Source: AP-15 sp963781215 (GTDB taxonomy: Bacteria; Pseudomonadota; Alphaproteobacteria; ATCC43930; CGMCC-115725). Taken from it: a DNA stretch of 64,000 nucleotides. The DNA is taken from contig CAWAFE010000006.1 of NCBI GenBank assembly GCA_963781215.1, positions 62,001-126,000 on the forward strand, written 5' to 3'. Of the stretch, positions 42,685 through 53,273 are shown piece by piece (the stretch's first letter is position 1; each line of letters starts with the position of its first letter). Below the pieces are notes generated by a model. It was not told the origin of the DNA and made no database searches. It was given only the letters and a program-made list of their open reading frames with translations. Both the position numbers and the translations under genes were made by a program.

Positions 42685-43758
42685 TCAAGGGGGTGACGGA
42701 CTCGCCAAAAAAAAGTAGGTGACGCCGAGAATTAGGTAAACAGTAAGCAATTGCATGCCCTTAAGCCAGTCGGACCGTCCGTCGCCCGCTACCTGGCCCG
42801 TGATCAGCACCGACAACAGCACCATGAGAACGAGGCCAACGGGGAAGGCCAGATCCAGCGGAGCAGGACCGAGGAAAAGGCTTGTGAGCACCAGGACCGG
42901 CGCCACGAAGAGCGCTACCTGCACGCTTGAACCGATCGCGATCGACAGCGAGAGGTCCATGCGGTCCTTCAATGCCGCGGCGATCGCCGTTGCGTGCTCG
43001 GCCGCGTTTCCCAGGATCGCCACCACAAAGACGCCGACGAAGACGTTGCTGAGACCAAACTCGTGCGCCGTGGGTTCGATCGCCCCCACCATGATCTCGC
43101 TGATCCACGCGATCATCGCCGTTGCCCCGGCAAGTACTAGCGCAGACCGACGGATATCCCAGGGCGGCGCATGTGCTTCCCCTTGCTCGGGCACGTAAGA
43201 GCCCGCGAAGAGCGATGAATGGGTCACCATAGTGAACGTGAGGTACAGCAGGTATACCAAAAGGAGCACGACGGCGATCGAGACGCTAAGTCTGCCGAGC
43301 CCCTCAGCTGTGGTACCCGACGCGGCTCGGAAGGCAGCGGGGAGGACCAATGCGATCGCCGCGAGCGTGAGCATCGTCGCCTGGGAGCGCGCCCCGGCCG
43401 GATTGAAGTGTTGCTCCGGACGGCGTAATCCCCCGGCCAGCATTGCCGCGCCGAGCACAAGCAGGATGTTCCCGACAATGGACCCGATAATCGACGCCTT
43501 TACCACATCGTGGAGCCCTGCACGCAAAGCGGCGAGGGCGATGATAAGTTCGGCGGCGTTTCCGAAAGTCGCATTGAGCAACCCGCCAACCCCTTCGCCC
43601 AGCCGCTCCGCCAGCTGTTCCGTGGCTCGGCCCATCCACCCGGCGAGCGGCAGAATGGCAAGGCATGAAGTTACGAAGATGAGGAGATACCGGTCAGGCG
43701 AGAGGAATTCCAGGACAATCGCGACTGGAATAAAGAGCAGAAGCCAGTTCATCACCAT
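42685..43758 (-). CDS. calcium/proton exchanger (Cax)
   Basis: The 357-residue inner-membrane antiporter has two alpha repeats typical of the CaCA superfamily: GLLNATFGNAAELIIALAAL and, later, VAILGNAAEHATAIAAALKD (the GNxxE pairs forming the ion site), separated by an acidic loop (VPEQGEAHAP). Eleven segments are apparent. It probably extrudes Ca2+ against H+. A 129-base gap separates it from the preceding gene. Confidence 0.93.
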   Translation of the reverse strand: MVMNWLLLFIPVAIVLEFLSPDRYLLIFVTSCLAILPLAGWMGRATEQLAERLGEGVGGLLNATFGNAAELIIALAALRAGLHDVVKASIIGSIVGNILLVLGAAMLAGGLRRPEQHFNPAGARSQATMLTLAAIALVLPAAFRAASGTTAEGLGRLSVSIAVVLLLVYLLYLTFTMVTHSSLFAGSYVPEQGEAHAPPWDIRRSALVLAGATAMIAWISEIMVGAIEPTAHEFGLSNVFVGVFVVAILGNAAEHATAIAAALKDRMDLSLSIAIGSSVQVALFVAPVLVLTSLFLGPAPLDLAFPVGLVLMVLLSVLITGQVAGDGRSDWLKGMQLLTVYLILGVTYFFLASPSPP

Positions 43759-43847
43759 GGATCAGCCCCGATACGCAAGAATTTACACGTGTTCGCGGTG
43801 TTCTGGCCTTCAATACCTCCGGCCCGGGGCATTCTGTCTCCTTCTCG

Positions 43848-45575
43848 TTATGAGCTTCGGTCCTCCCAATCGACCCAATCCACGGCATAGTTGTCGAGAT
43901 AGCTGCTGACGGCGGCACCAATGGTCGGATAGAAAGAACTTTCGCCAAACTTGGAGAAAAGCTCAAAGCGCTTGAGCTTGTCTTTGACGGGGTCTTTGAG
44001 TTCGGCGAAGCACAGCTCGATTCCGGCCTCCTCCAAATTCTTATCCAATTCGGCGAGGGTATCGGCTGCGGTGACGTCCACGCTGGTGACCGGTTCCGCG
44101 GCAACGACCAACCGGCGCACCGGCGTAGGCGATTTCGCCGCTGCCTCCAGAATACGCTCTTTGAACAACTCGGCGTTGGCAAAGAACAGGGGTGCGTCCC
44201 AGCGAAAGAGGACCAGCCCGGGTATCTGCCGCGCGTCGGGATAGCGCGTGATGTCATGGTAGCCTTTGACGCCTTCAGCGCGACCCAACACAGCCGAGTG
44301 CGGGCGCCAACCATCCCAGAGGAACTCGATGACGGCAATCACGACCGCCAGCCCGATACCCGGGATAGCACCGAGAACGGCCACCCCCACGAGACAAACA
44401 ATGGATAGCCAGAACTCCCAACGCTGGATACGAAAGATTCGTACAAGGTCGGTGACCTCGATCAAGCCGATAGCCGAGGCGATAACGACAGCAGCTAATG
44501 CGGCAGCGGGAAGATGTCGAAGCAGGTTCGGTGCCGCCAACAGCAGCAGAGCAACGACAAGCGCACCGACAACCCCGGTCAACTGCGTTCGGGCGCCCGC
44601 AGCCTCCGCCACCGGGGTGCGTGATGAACTGCTGCTGATCGGAAAGCCCTGAAAGAATCCGGTGGCCAGATTGGCGGCTCCCAGTCCCACCATCTCCTGA
44701 CTGGGATCGACCTTAATCCCGGTTCGCGCGGCGTAGGCGCGGGAGAGCACACTGGTGTCGGCGAACGATACGAGGGCGACAGCGCAGCCTCCGATCAGAA
44801 TTGGGACGATATCGGTCGAGGTGATCCAGGGGATCGCGAAGGCGGGCAGGCCCTGTGGGAGAGGACCTAGGACCGACACGTCGGCGCGCCCTGCCAAGTC
44901 CAAGGCACCAACGGTTGCAGTCGCTCCCATCACGGCTATCAGGATGCCCGGCAGGCGCTTGCTGTTCTTGAGCAACAGGATCACCGCCAGCGTGCCGGCC
45001 CCGATCGCGAACGCTGTCCAGTTCGTTCTTCCGCCCAGAATTGCCTCGGCAATAGCCCATAGATTTCTCAACGGCCCGTCGCTCTCGATCGAGAAGCCGA
45101 AAAGCTTTGGCAGCTGACTGATCAGCACCGTCAGCGCGATTCCGTTCATGTAGCCATAACGAATGGGCTTCGACAGAAGTTCGGTTATAAAACCGAGACG
45201 TGCTACGCCTGCCAGAATGCACACGGCGCCCGAAACGACGGCCATCATGCCGGCCAGAGCAACCGCACGATTAGGGTCTCCGCCGGACAGGGGGAGGATG
45301 ACGCCGAGGATTACAGCAGCCAGCGAAGAGTCTGGTCCCAGGACGAGGATGCGGCTGGGGCCGAAGAGCGCATAGGCCAGCAACGGTACAATAGTCGCGT
45401 ATAGACCATATATGCCCGGCACGCCCGATGCCACTGCATAGGCGATGCCAACAGGCACCAACATCGTCACCAGCACTATTCCGGCGACGATGTCGTGAGC
45501 CAGCCAGGGTAACTGATACTGACGCAGAGTAAGTAGCCCCGGCAACCAGCGTATCCAGCCAGTCTGGTTTAGCAT
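43848..45575 (-). CDS. SulP-family anion transporter with STAS domain
   Basis: From the ATG at 45575 the protein is 575 residues. It shows the SulP signature GLYATIVPLLAYALFGPSR, SKPIRYGYMNGIALTVL, the FFQGFPISSSSSRTPV region and a C-terminal STAS domain (residues about 435-565; RRLVVAAEPVTSVDVTAADTL). SulP transporters move sulfate, bicarbonate or carboxylates, with or without proton or sodium. The substrate is not decidable. Neighbours are ion exchangers and polyP enzymes. Confidence 0.92.
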   Translation of the reverse strand: MLNQTGWIRWLPGLLTLRQYQLPWLAHDIVAGIVLVTMLVPVGIAYAVASGVPGIYGLYATIVPLLAYALFGPSRILVLGPDSSLAAVILGVILPLSGGDPNRAVALAGMMAVVSGAVCILAGVARLGFITELLSKPIRYGYMNGIALTVLISQLPKLFGFSIESDGPLRNLWAIAEAILGGRTNWTAFAIGAGTLAVILLLKNSKRLPGILIAVMGATATVGALDLAGRADVSVLGPLPQGLPAFAIPWITSTDIVPILIGGCAVALVSFADTSVLSRAYAARTGIKVDPSQEMVGLGAANLATGFFQGFPISSSSSRTPVAEAAGARTQLTGVVGALVVALLLLAAPNLLRHLPAAALAAVVIASAIGLIEVTDLVRIFRIQRWEFWLSIVCLVGVAVLGAIPGIGLAVVIAVIEFLWDGWRPHSAVLGRAEGVKGYHDITRYPDARQIPGLVLFRWDAPLFFANAELFKERILEAAAKSPTPVRRLVVAAEPVTSVDVTAADTLAELDKNLEEAGIELCFAELKDPVKDKLKRFELFSKFGESSFYPTIGAAVSSYLDNYAVDWVDWEDRSS

Positions 45576-45632
45576 TTTGGATTGCGTCCCCGAGCGTGGA
45601 TGGTTGGCCGCCCGCACCCCCGCGGCACTTTG

Positions 45633-47030
45633 CTAGACGTCAGCGATCGCTTCGATGCGGCCTTCTTTGACCGCCGTGACGAACCCCCTGTAGTCGCGCT
45701 CGTTCTGGTCGGCATATTCCATCGCAAACTCGCCGACCGCGTCATCGAAGGTTTCGCTCGCCCCCATATAGCCCGCGATCATCGCGGCGTCGCCCGAGCG
45801 GGCATGCGCCCGCGCCAAGGCCCATGCGCACAGTCCTGCGTAACCTTGCATCAGACCCAGGTCGAACCCTTCGACAACCGCGCTGATCTTCGCGTCGCGC
45901 AGCTGGCGTAAATAGTAGTGGCGGCCGTTGAGACCTTCGGTCCATCCCAGGAAAATGTCGGTTGCCGCCTGCATCAGACGCTGGCCGGCGACGACCCGCT
46001 GGCCGTGGTTCTGGTGCAGGCTCTTGCCCGCATAGGGCTCGAGCACCGACGCCTTGGCTTCCTTAATCTGCAGGAAAATCGGGTCGTCGTCGGCGGCGAG
46101 GAAGAGCGCGACACCACACCAAGTGCCGACGCTGCCGACGCCGACGACCTTGAGTGCTAAATCGCAAAAAGTGAAGCGGTCGAACAGCACGCGGATGTGC
46201 TCGGACAGCGACTCGCGGTACATTGCGAAGGGTTCTCTGAAGCCCGTCTCCAGGCCCGGCGCCTGCTCGGCCGTGGGATGAAATATCAGCGGCGGATCAT
46301 CCAGGATCCGAGGGACTGTCCCCTCCTGGTCGGCGAGCTGTGGGAAGATGTAATTGGGGGTGCTTTTTGCGCGGGCCTTTTCGACCCGTTGGGCGATACG
46401 TCCGCGATCCTCCTCGCGGGTCACTTCCTTGAGAAACCGCTTGAGGGTAATCGCGTCGTACCAGACGTCGAGGGCTCGCATCGACCCATAATCGGCCATT
46501 CGCTCCCGGTAGGCGCGCACAGTGTCGATGGCCGTCCGCGCCGTGTCGCTCTCGGAAAGCCGGATGTGACGCCCGGCGATGACGACACTTGCGACCAGAC
46601 GTTTGAGGTCCCATTCCCACGGCGCGGGGAGCGTCTCATCGAGATCGTTGACGTCGAAGATCACATTCCGCTCCGGCGTGGCAAAGCCGCCGAAATTCAT
46701 CAAATGGGCGTCGCCGCAGGCTTGCACCATCAGGCCGGATTTCGGGGTCGATGCCAGATCAGCCGCCATCAGCGCGGCGGAACCGCGGTAGAAGGCGAAA
46801 GGCGACTGCAACATCCGTCCGAAGCGGATCGGGATGAGCTCCGGTAACCTGCCCTCGTTCGATTCGCTCAACAGGTCGACCGGATCGCGCCGGTCCTTCG
46901 GCCGCTTCCATTCCCCATGGTCTTCCCGTGGCACCGCCTCGCGCAGCGCTTTTCCTCTGGTACGGCGCTCCTCCGGCGTCAGATAGCGAATTTCAGCGAG
47001 ACCGGGCCTTCCATCGGTAGCTTGCAACAT
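45633..47030 (-). CDS. DUF2252 family protein (kinase-like fold)
   Basis: The 465-residue product from the ATG at 47030 has VQACGDAHLMNFGGFATPER and FDVNDLDETLPAPWEWDLKR, the signature of DUF2252, which resembles aminoglycoside/choline-kinase folds with a GDxHxxNF catalytic loop and a DxND pair. It also has VVGVGSVGTWCGVAL and QRVVAGQRLMQAATD. No substrate is established. It often lies with polyphosphate and ion-transport genes, as here. Confidence 0.88.
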   Translation of the reverse strand: MLQATDGRPGLAEIRYLTPEERRTRGKALREAVPREDHGEWKRPKDRRDPVDLLSESNEGRLPELIPIRFGRMLQSPFAFYRGSAALMAADLASTPKSGLMVQACGDAHLMNFGGFATPERNVIFDVNDLDETLPAPWEWDLKRLVASVVIAGRHIRLSESDTARTAIDTVRAYRERMADYGSMRALDVWYDAITLKRFLKEVTREEDRGRIAQRVEKARAKSTPNYIFPQLADQEGTVPRILDDPPLIFHPTAEQAPGLETGFREPFAMYRESLSEHIRVLFDRFTFCDLALKVVGVGSVGTWCGVALFLAADDDPIFLQIKEAKASVLEPYAGKSLHQNHGQRVVAGQRLMQAATDIFLGWTEGLNGRHYYLRQLRDAKISAVVEGFDLGLMQGYAGLCAWALARAHARSGDAAMIAGYMGASETFDDAVGEFAMEYADQNERDYRGFVTAVKEGRIEAIADV

Positions 47031-47207
47031 GCTCGAAGTCCTCCAATTTGCAACTCGAAGAGATCGGTCGCCATCCTGGCGAGACACAGCTCAGGTACGG
47101 TCGCGCCGTGGTTATCCCCAGACAGCAGCAGAATCAGGGCCGGGGTCTTCCGCCGGGCGTCATTGCCCTGCGGCAAGGCAGGGACTCGACCGCCGCGCCG
47201 CGTCCAG

Positions 47208-47383
47208 TCAATTTCGGATCGGCGAGCGTGCCAACTCGGAGTTGCCGTAGCGCAGGTTGAAGGTTATCTCCTCGCCGACCCACGAGGGAAGCTCGATGTG
47301 CTGCTCGGGATGGGCGAGCTCGACCTCGGCGATGATGAGCCCCGTGTTCGGTCCCTCGAAACGATTGCGGGCAGCGGCTGGTC
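47208..47383 (-). pseudogene. C-terminal fragment of a CYTH-domain protein
   Basis: Reading leftward, the frame gives NRFEGPNTGLIIAEVELAHP, then ELPSWVGEEITFNLRYGNSE and a stop at 47208. This is the C-terminal strand and tail of CYTH proteins (triphosphate-tunnel enzymes related to CyaB and inorganic triphosphatase), with the ExE metal motif in IIAEVEL. The N-terminal two thirds are gone: homology ends at the RND gene boundary near 47383. It is not in a usable frame with any start. Confidence 0.65.
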
Positions 47384-47418
47384 TCAGGCCGGGATCGCCC
47401 GCTGCGGGGTCCCAGGCT

Positions 47419-50400
47419 CTACTCGGCGATAGCGGGTGCTTCCGCCCGGACCCCTACGCCGCGCTCTCTTCGCGGCTCTTTGATGCGGAACCAGGCGACG
47501 TAAAGGGCGGGCAGGAAGAGCAAGGTCAGCAAGGTCGCAACGAACAGGCCGCCGATGATGGCGTACGCCATCGGCCCCCAGAACACCTCCGACGCGATCG
47601 GAATCATGCCGAGCGAGGCAGCAGCGGCGGTCAGCACAATCGGCCGCATGCGATGCGTCGTCGCGTCGATCACTGCATCCCAGGGGTGCTAGGCCCTTGG
47701 CCATGTCCATGTCGATCTGGTCGATCAGGATGACCGAATTGCGGATGATCATGCCGCTCAGCGCGATGATCCCGAGGATCGCAACAAAGCCCATCGGCGT
47801 GCCGGTCGGCAACAAGGCCAGGACCACCCCGATCAAGCCGAGCGGCGCGACGCTGATCACCAGGAACATCTTCTGAAAGCTTTGCAGCTGAACCATCAAG
47901 ATGATCAGCATCAGCATGATCATCAGCGGAAAGACGGCAACGATCGAGTTGAGCCCCTTGGCGCTCTCCTCGATCGTGCCGCCGGCTTCGATCGTATAAT
48001 CCGGCGGCAGCTTTTTCGCCAATTCGGCGATCGCCGGCGCCAGCTGCCTGTTGACGGTTTTCGCTTCGATCCCGGCGACGACATCGGCCTGCACGGTGAT
48101 TGTCGGCAACAGATTACGCCGCCAGATCACCGGGGGCTCCAGCCCGTATTGCACGGTGGCTACTTGACTCAGCGGGATCGTTTGCCCGTTGTCCAGCGGG
48201 ATCTGCAAGTCCCGCAACGTCTGAAGCGAGGCGCGTTGCTGGTCGGTCGCCCGGGCCATAAGATCGGTCAAATAAATCGAATCCCTGACCTGAGTGACCG
48301 CCATGCCGCTGGTGACGGCATTCAAAGCCTCGGCGAGCGATTTGGAGCTGATGCCGAGTTGGCGAACCCGATCCTGGTCGACCTCGACCCGGAGGCTCTT
48401 CATCGGCTCGTTCCAATCGAAATTGATCAGCTGCGCATTCGGATTTTGCCCGATTGTTTGCGCGACGCGGAACGCGGCCTCGCGGGTCCCCTCTACGGTT
48501 GGGCCGCTGACGCGATACTGCAAGGGCCAGCCGACCGGCGGGCCCAGCTCCAGCGGGTAGATCCTGGTGTTGAGATTGGCGAACTCGGTGTCGAGCGCCT
48601 TTTGCAGGCGCGCTCGGACGATTTCGCGTTCCTTGATGCCTTTGGTGACGATGACCGCTTGGGCAAAATAATCGTTGGCGAGCTGCACGTTGAGGGGCAG
48701 ATAGAAGCGGACCGCACCCTGGCCGACGTAGAAGCTGTAGCGATCGATGTTGGCGTCGCCCTTCAGCAGCGCCTCAAACCGTTCCACCTCATGCTGGGTG
48801 GCGTAGATCGACGCGTCCTGCGGCAGATTGAGATCGACAATCAATTCCGCCCGGTCGGAGGCCGGGAAGAACTGCTGCTGAATGAAGCCATACCCGTACA
48901 ACGATGCCGCGAAAAGTCCGATCGTGGCGGCGATCACCAGCCAGCGGGCGCGCATGCAGAAGACGAGGGCGGCGCGGAACAGCCGCATGAAACGGCCCGG
49001 TCCGGCATGGCCACCGCCATGCGCCTGCATCGTCTTCGGCAGGATCGTGACGCCGATCACCGGCGCAAACACAACCGCGACGATCCACGAGGCCAGTAGC
49101 GCCACGGCGATCACCGCGAACAGCGAATAGCAATATTCGCCCGCACCGCTTTTGGCAAAGCCGATCGGCACAAAGCCCGCGACCGTGACCAGGGTGCCGG
49201 TCAACATCGGAAACGCCGTCGTCGTCCAGGCATGCGTGGCCGAATGCTCTCGATCGACGCCCTGCTCAAGCTGGCTGACCATCATTTCGATCGTGATCAT
49301 CGCGTCGTCCACGAGAAGGCCGAGCGCGATAATCAGCGCACCCAACGAGATCCGCTGCAGGCTGATGCCGGAATATTCCATGTAGACGAAGACCATTCCG
49401 AGCACCAACGGGATCGAGCAGGCGACCACGACGCCGGCGCGCAGGCCGAGGCTCAAGAAGCTTACGCCGAGCACGATCGCGATCGCTTCCCACAAGGCCT
49501 TGGTAAAGCCGCCGACGGCTTCCTCGACGACCACGGACTGGTCGGCAACGAGGTGCGGCTCGATGCCGATCGGCAGATGCGCGACGATATGTTCCATCTT
49601 GTGCGCCACGGCCTCGCCGAAGGCGAGGTTGTTGCCGCCCTGCGCCATCGAAATCGCCAGCCCGATCGCCGGCTCGCCGTTGAACCGGAACATCGGCTGC
49701 GGCGGATCGGCGTACCCCTTGGTAATTGTCGCCACATCGGCGAGGCGGAAGAATTTGCCGTTGGCAAAAAGATTGATGCGCTTCAGATCGTCGACCGAGC
49801 TGAAGGCTCCGGAAACACGGATCGCGAACTTCTCCAGACCGGTCTGGACGACACCGGACGGGGTGACGGCGTTTTGCTCCTGAAGGCTCGAGATTACCTG
49901 GTCGCGACTGACGCCAAGCCCGGCGAGCTGCCGGGTGTCGAATTCGAGATAGAATTTCTGATCCTGAGCGCCGATCAACTGCGCCTTCGCCGCATCCTTT
50001 ACAGTCAGGATCTGGGTGCGGATTTTTTCGACATGGTCGCGCAGCTCGCGGTGAGTGAAGCCATCGGCCGTAAAAGCATAGATGATGCCAAAAACATCGC
50101 CGAACTCGTCATTGAAAGACGGTCCCAGGATACCTTGCGGCAGCGTTGACTTTATATCGGCAATCTTCTTGCGAACCTGATACCAGATGTCCGGGATCGC
50201 GCTCTTCGCGGTGCTGTCCAGAACATTGACGTAGACCGTGGAAACGCCCGGCTTGGTTTCACTCTTGAGGTAATAAAGCGACGAGGTTTCCTGCAGTTTT
50301 TTTTCAATTCTGTCGGTAATCTGGAGCATCGTCTCGTCGATCGTCGCGCCCGGCCAATAGGTCCGCACAATCATCGTCTTGATCGAAAAGGACGGGTCTT

Positions 50401-50515
50401 CCTCACGTCCTAGTTCTCGATAGGCAAGGACGCCGGCGACGACAAACAACAGCATAAAAAACCATACAAAGGAGCGATGATTGATCGCCCATTCAGAGAG
50501 GTTGAAACCCTTCAT
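47419..50515 (-). CDS. RND efflux transporter (inner-membrane pump), frameshift near the 3' end
   Basis: The pump is about 1030 residues. The N-terminus WAINHRSFVWFFMLLFVVAG, LIGAQDQKFYLEF, GLLVDDAMITIEMM with its TM4 acidic motif, and FSLGLRAGVVVACSIPLVL mark a heavy-metal/hydrophobic RND (AcrB-like) protein that uses the proton gradient. One extra base in the C run near 47683 breaks the frame at AKGLAP; the other frame resumes with IDATTHRMRPIVLTAAAASL and ends at 47419. It overlaps its adaptor gene by four bases, so the two form a pump operon. Confidence 0.9.
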
Positions 50516-51621
50516 TGCGGCGCACCGGCCTCCAACAGGCTGACCTTTTGGCCGGGGAGCAATTTCTGCACCCCGGCAGTCACGACGATGTCGCCGCGCG
50601 ACAACCCGCCGCCGATAATGACCGAATCGCCCTGGTAGCGCTGCACGGTGATGGGCTTCAGCTGGACCGCGCCGTCCTTCTCGACAAGCCAGACCGCCGG
50701 CTGCCCGTTCTTCTGGAACAGCGCGCTGCCCGGTATCGTGATGCTGGACGTCTCGTTCAAGGTCACGCTGCCGGTGACGTTGGCGCCGAGCCGCATCTGC
50801 GGCGGCGCATCCGGCAACGCGACGCGCACCGCGTAGGTTCGGGTCTTCGGGTCGGCCTGCGGCGAGACGTAGCGAACCCTGCCGGTGGTCTCGATCTCAG
50901 GATTGCTGACCAGCTTGACCGTCACGTCCGGATTCTTCGGCGGCCCCTTGAAGCTCCCTTCCGCGACGTTGAACACCGCCTCGCGCTCGCCCGGCTGTGC
51001 CAGGCGGACGACCATCTGTCCGGCGGCGACAACCTGCCCGGCATCGGCGCCGACAGCGGTGATGACGCCGTCTTCATCGGCCTTCAGCTCGGTGTAGCCG
51101 AGATTGTCAGTGGCCTGCGCCAGGCGGGCTTTCGCCGCGTCCCGCTTTGCCAATGCTGTCTTGTAAGCCCTGGTCGCGATGTCAAATTCGACCTGCGTCG
51201 CGTGACCCTTCTGATACAACTCTCGCTTGCGGTATTCCTGCCCTTGGCTGCGCGTCACCTCGGCCTCGGCCGCGGCGAGATCGGATTTGGCGATCTCGAC
51301 ATCCTGGCGGTATTGCTGCGGATCGAGCCGCGCCAACAGCTCATCTTTCTTGACCGCGGTCCCGACATCGACCGGCCGGGCCAGGATCTTGCCGTCGACG
51401 CGAAAGCCGATGTCGGCCTGATAGCGCGGCTGGATCTCGCCGGTCAGCGACACCGTCTCGCCGATCTCGCGCGGCTCGACGGTGACTGTCCGCACCGGGC
51501 GGATCTCCTTGACCGCGGTCTTCTCCTCCTTGCCGCAGCCGCCGAGCAGGAAAGCAAGGGCGAGGCCGCCGACCGCTGCGCGAAGCAGCGGAGCCGAGCG
51601 CCGCAGGATGTCTGATGCCAT
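50512..51621 (-). CDS. RND periplasmic adaptor (membrane fusion protein)
   Basis: The 369-residue lipoprotein has a lipobox (FLLGGCGKEEK), a lipoyl half (GETVSLTGEIQPRYQADIGF), a hairpin with AKSDLAAAEAEVTRSQGQEY and YTELKADEDGVITAVGADAG, and a C-terminal beta barrel ending QKLLPGQKVSLLEAG. It links the inner-membrane pump at 47419 to an outer-membrane channel, which is not in the window. Gene order adaptor-pump with a four-base overlap is normal. Confidence 0.93.
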   Translation of the reverse strand: MASDILRRSAPLLRAAVGGLALAFLLGGCGKEEKTAVKEIRPVRTVTVEPREIGETVSLTGEIQPRYQADIGFRVDGKILARPVDVGTAVKKDELLARLDPQQYRQDVEIAKSDLAAAEAEVTRSQGQEYRKRELYQKGHATQVEFDIATRAYKTALAKRDAAKARLAQATDNLGYTELKADEDGVITAVGADAGQVVAAGQMVVRLAQPGEREAVFNVAEGSFKGPPKNPDVTVKLVSNPEIETTGRVRYVSPQADPKTRTYAVRVALPDAPPQMRLGANVTGSVTLNETSSITIPGSALFQKNGQPAVWLVEKDGAVQLKPITVQRYQGDSVIIGGGLSRGDIVVTAGVQKLLPGQKVSLLEAGAPQ

Positions 51622-51678
51622 GTTCCCCGATCCCGTGAAGACGGCCGGCCACCGCGATACGCAAAGACAATGGCGGGA

Positions 51679-52281
51679 TCAAGGCCCCGCGTCGACGTGG
51701 CGGGTATCGTTCCACAAGCGGATCGCCGGCTCCAAGAGGTTGTGCTCATAGCCGAGCAGGCTGAGGCTCGCCGTGCCGAGCACCAGATGGCGCCCGCAAG
51801 CCGCGTCGAGGCCGAGCCAGCGGGCCGCTAGCACCCGCAGGATATGCGCGCTCGACACGATCAGCACGTCGCCATGGGCAGCGCGGATCCCGGCGATGGC
51901 GCGGTCGGCCCGCGCCCCGACGTCCGCCGCCGATTCGCCGCCGGGGCAGCCGTCGCGGAAAAGCTGCCAGTCCGGACGCTCGGCCAGAATCTCGGCGGTC
52001 CGGCGGCCTTCATAGCCGCCGTAATCCCATTCCGCCAGATCGGGGTCGATCTCGGCTCCGGCGCCAAAGCCGGCGAGCGCGCAGGTCCGCACCGCGCGCT
52101 GCGATGGGCTGGTCATGACCTTGGTGAAGACACAGCCGCGCAGCCGCTCGCCGAGCTCCCGCGCCTGGCGCTCGCCGCGTTCGGTCAGCGCCAGATCGGT
52201 GCGCCCGGTATGCTGACCCGAGAGGCTCCAGGCGGTCTCGCCGTGCCGTGCGGCATAGATGACGGGAAGGGATTCGGTCAT
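51679..52281 (-). CDS. histidine phosphatase family protein (PGM-like)
   Basis: The 200-residue protein has the phosphohistidine motif YAARHGETAWSLSGQHTG near the N-terminus, MTSPSQRAVRTCALAG, EWDYGGYEGRRTAEI and the second histidine in VSSAHILRVLAARW. It may be a sugar-phosphate or nucleotide phosphatase. Start is the ATG at 52281, overlapping the stop of the HpnL-like gene. Confidence 0.9.
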   Translation of the reverse strand: MTESLPVIYAARHGETAWSLSGQHTGRTDLALTERGERQARELGERLRGCVFTKVMTSPSQRAVRTCALAGFGAGAEIDPDLAEWDYGGYEGRRTAEILAERPDWQLFRDGCPGGESAADVGARADRAIAGIRAAHGDVLIVSSAHILRVLAARWLGLDAACGRHLVLGTASLSLLGYEHNLLEPAIRLWNDTRHVDAGP

Positions 52282-53273
52282 GACTTCCTCCGGGCAAGAG
52301 CGCCGCGTTGCGTGCGGGCGCGCCGCCACAGCCGCCCGCCCTCGACCGCCTGCCACGCGCCGAGTGCCGGCAGCCCGATTGCCAGATCGCGCGCCCGCTT
52401 CAGGAGCGACAAGGCCAGCGCCATCTCCGGGGTCAGGCCGAAGGCGCCGCCTATCAGAATATAGGCGCCCTCCTGCACCCCAACCGCGTTCGGGATCGCA
52501 AAGGCGGCGCTGCGGATCGCATAGACCAGGCTCTCGATGATCATCACGACCCCGAAGGGGAGCGGCGCGCCGGCGAGGCGCAGCGCGATCCACACCTCGA
52601 CCGCACTCCCGACCCAGCAGGCCAGATGCAGCAGGAAGCCGCCCCAGAGGCCGGCCCGCACGCGGTAGGTCGAGGCGAGCGCGCGATGCAGCGCGGCGGC
52701 GCCGGCGGCGGCCCGGTCGGCCCAACCGCGGCCGAGCACTTGGGCCGTGCGGTCGAAAAAATCAAAGCCGCGCCGCTGAGCGGCGACCAGCCCGATCGCG
52801 GCCAGCCCAGCCAGCGCCAGGCCGATCGCGATCGGCATCGCCGCCGGCGAGCCGGGACGCAACCGGACGAGCCATAGGAGGCCAAGTGCGGTATAGGCGA
52901 GCTTGGCCAGAAATTCGACGGTCAAGTCGACGATCGTGCTCGCCGCGGCGATCGAGCCCGGCACGCCGGCGAGCGTCACCGCCCGCACGCCGAGGACGCA
53001 ACCGCCGAGCTGCGAGAACGGCAGCACCTCGGAACCCGCGTCGCGCAGCAGCCGTCCCCACAACAGGACCCAAGTCGGGGCGCCGGGCACCAGCAGCCGC
53101 CAGGCCACCCCCATGACCGCGATCAGTGCCAGATGAATGAGGCAGATCGCCGCGAACCCAGCCCAGCCGATTGCGAGCAGCGAGCCGAGCACGGCGTCCG
53201 CGCCGAACCAGGCGACGAGCCCGATAATAACCGCCAAGCCGACGACCGCCGCTACGATTGAAATGGTCCTCAT
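52278..53273 (-). CDS. UPF0104/LPG-synthase-type membrane protein, HpnL-like
   Basis: From the ATG at 53273 the 331-residue protein has about eight membrane segments (VVGLAVIIGLVAWFGADAVL, LIHLALIAVMGVAWRLLVPG), SEVLPFSQLGGCVLGVRAV and VYAIRSAAFAIPNAVGVQEG, the core of the lysylphosphatidylglycerol-synthase TM region family. The PFSQLGG and NAVGVQEG motifs match HpnL, linked to hopanoid biosynthesis or transport. No hopanoid gene is adjacent, so the role is inference. The next gene, a histidine phosphatase, overlaps it. Confidence 0.8.
   Translation of the reverse strand: MRTISIVAAVVGLAVIIGLVAWFGADAVLGSLLAIGWAGFAAICLIHLALIAVMGVAWRLLVPGAPTWVLLWGRLLRDAGSEVLPFSQLGGCVLGVRAVTLAGVPGSIAAASTIVDLTVEFLAKLAYTALGLLWLVRLRPGSPAAMPIAIGLALAGLAAIGLVAAQRRGFDFFDRTAQVLGRGWADRAAAGAAALHRALASTYRVRAGLWGGFLLHLACWVGSAVEVWIALRLAGAPLPFGVVMIIESLVYAIRSAAFAIPNAVGVQEGAYILIGGAFGLTPEMALALSLLKRARDLAIGLPALGAWQAVEGGRLWRRARTQRGALARRKS

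Noticed and set aside
47257..47733. 158-codon rightward frame over the RND 3' end
   Set aside because: Antisense shadow; the leftward strand carries the RND and CYTH sequences.
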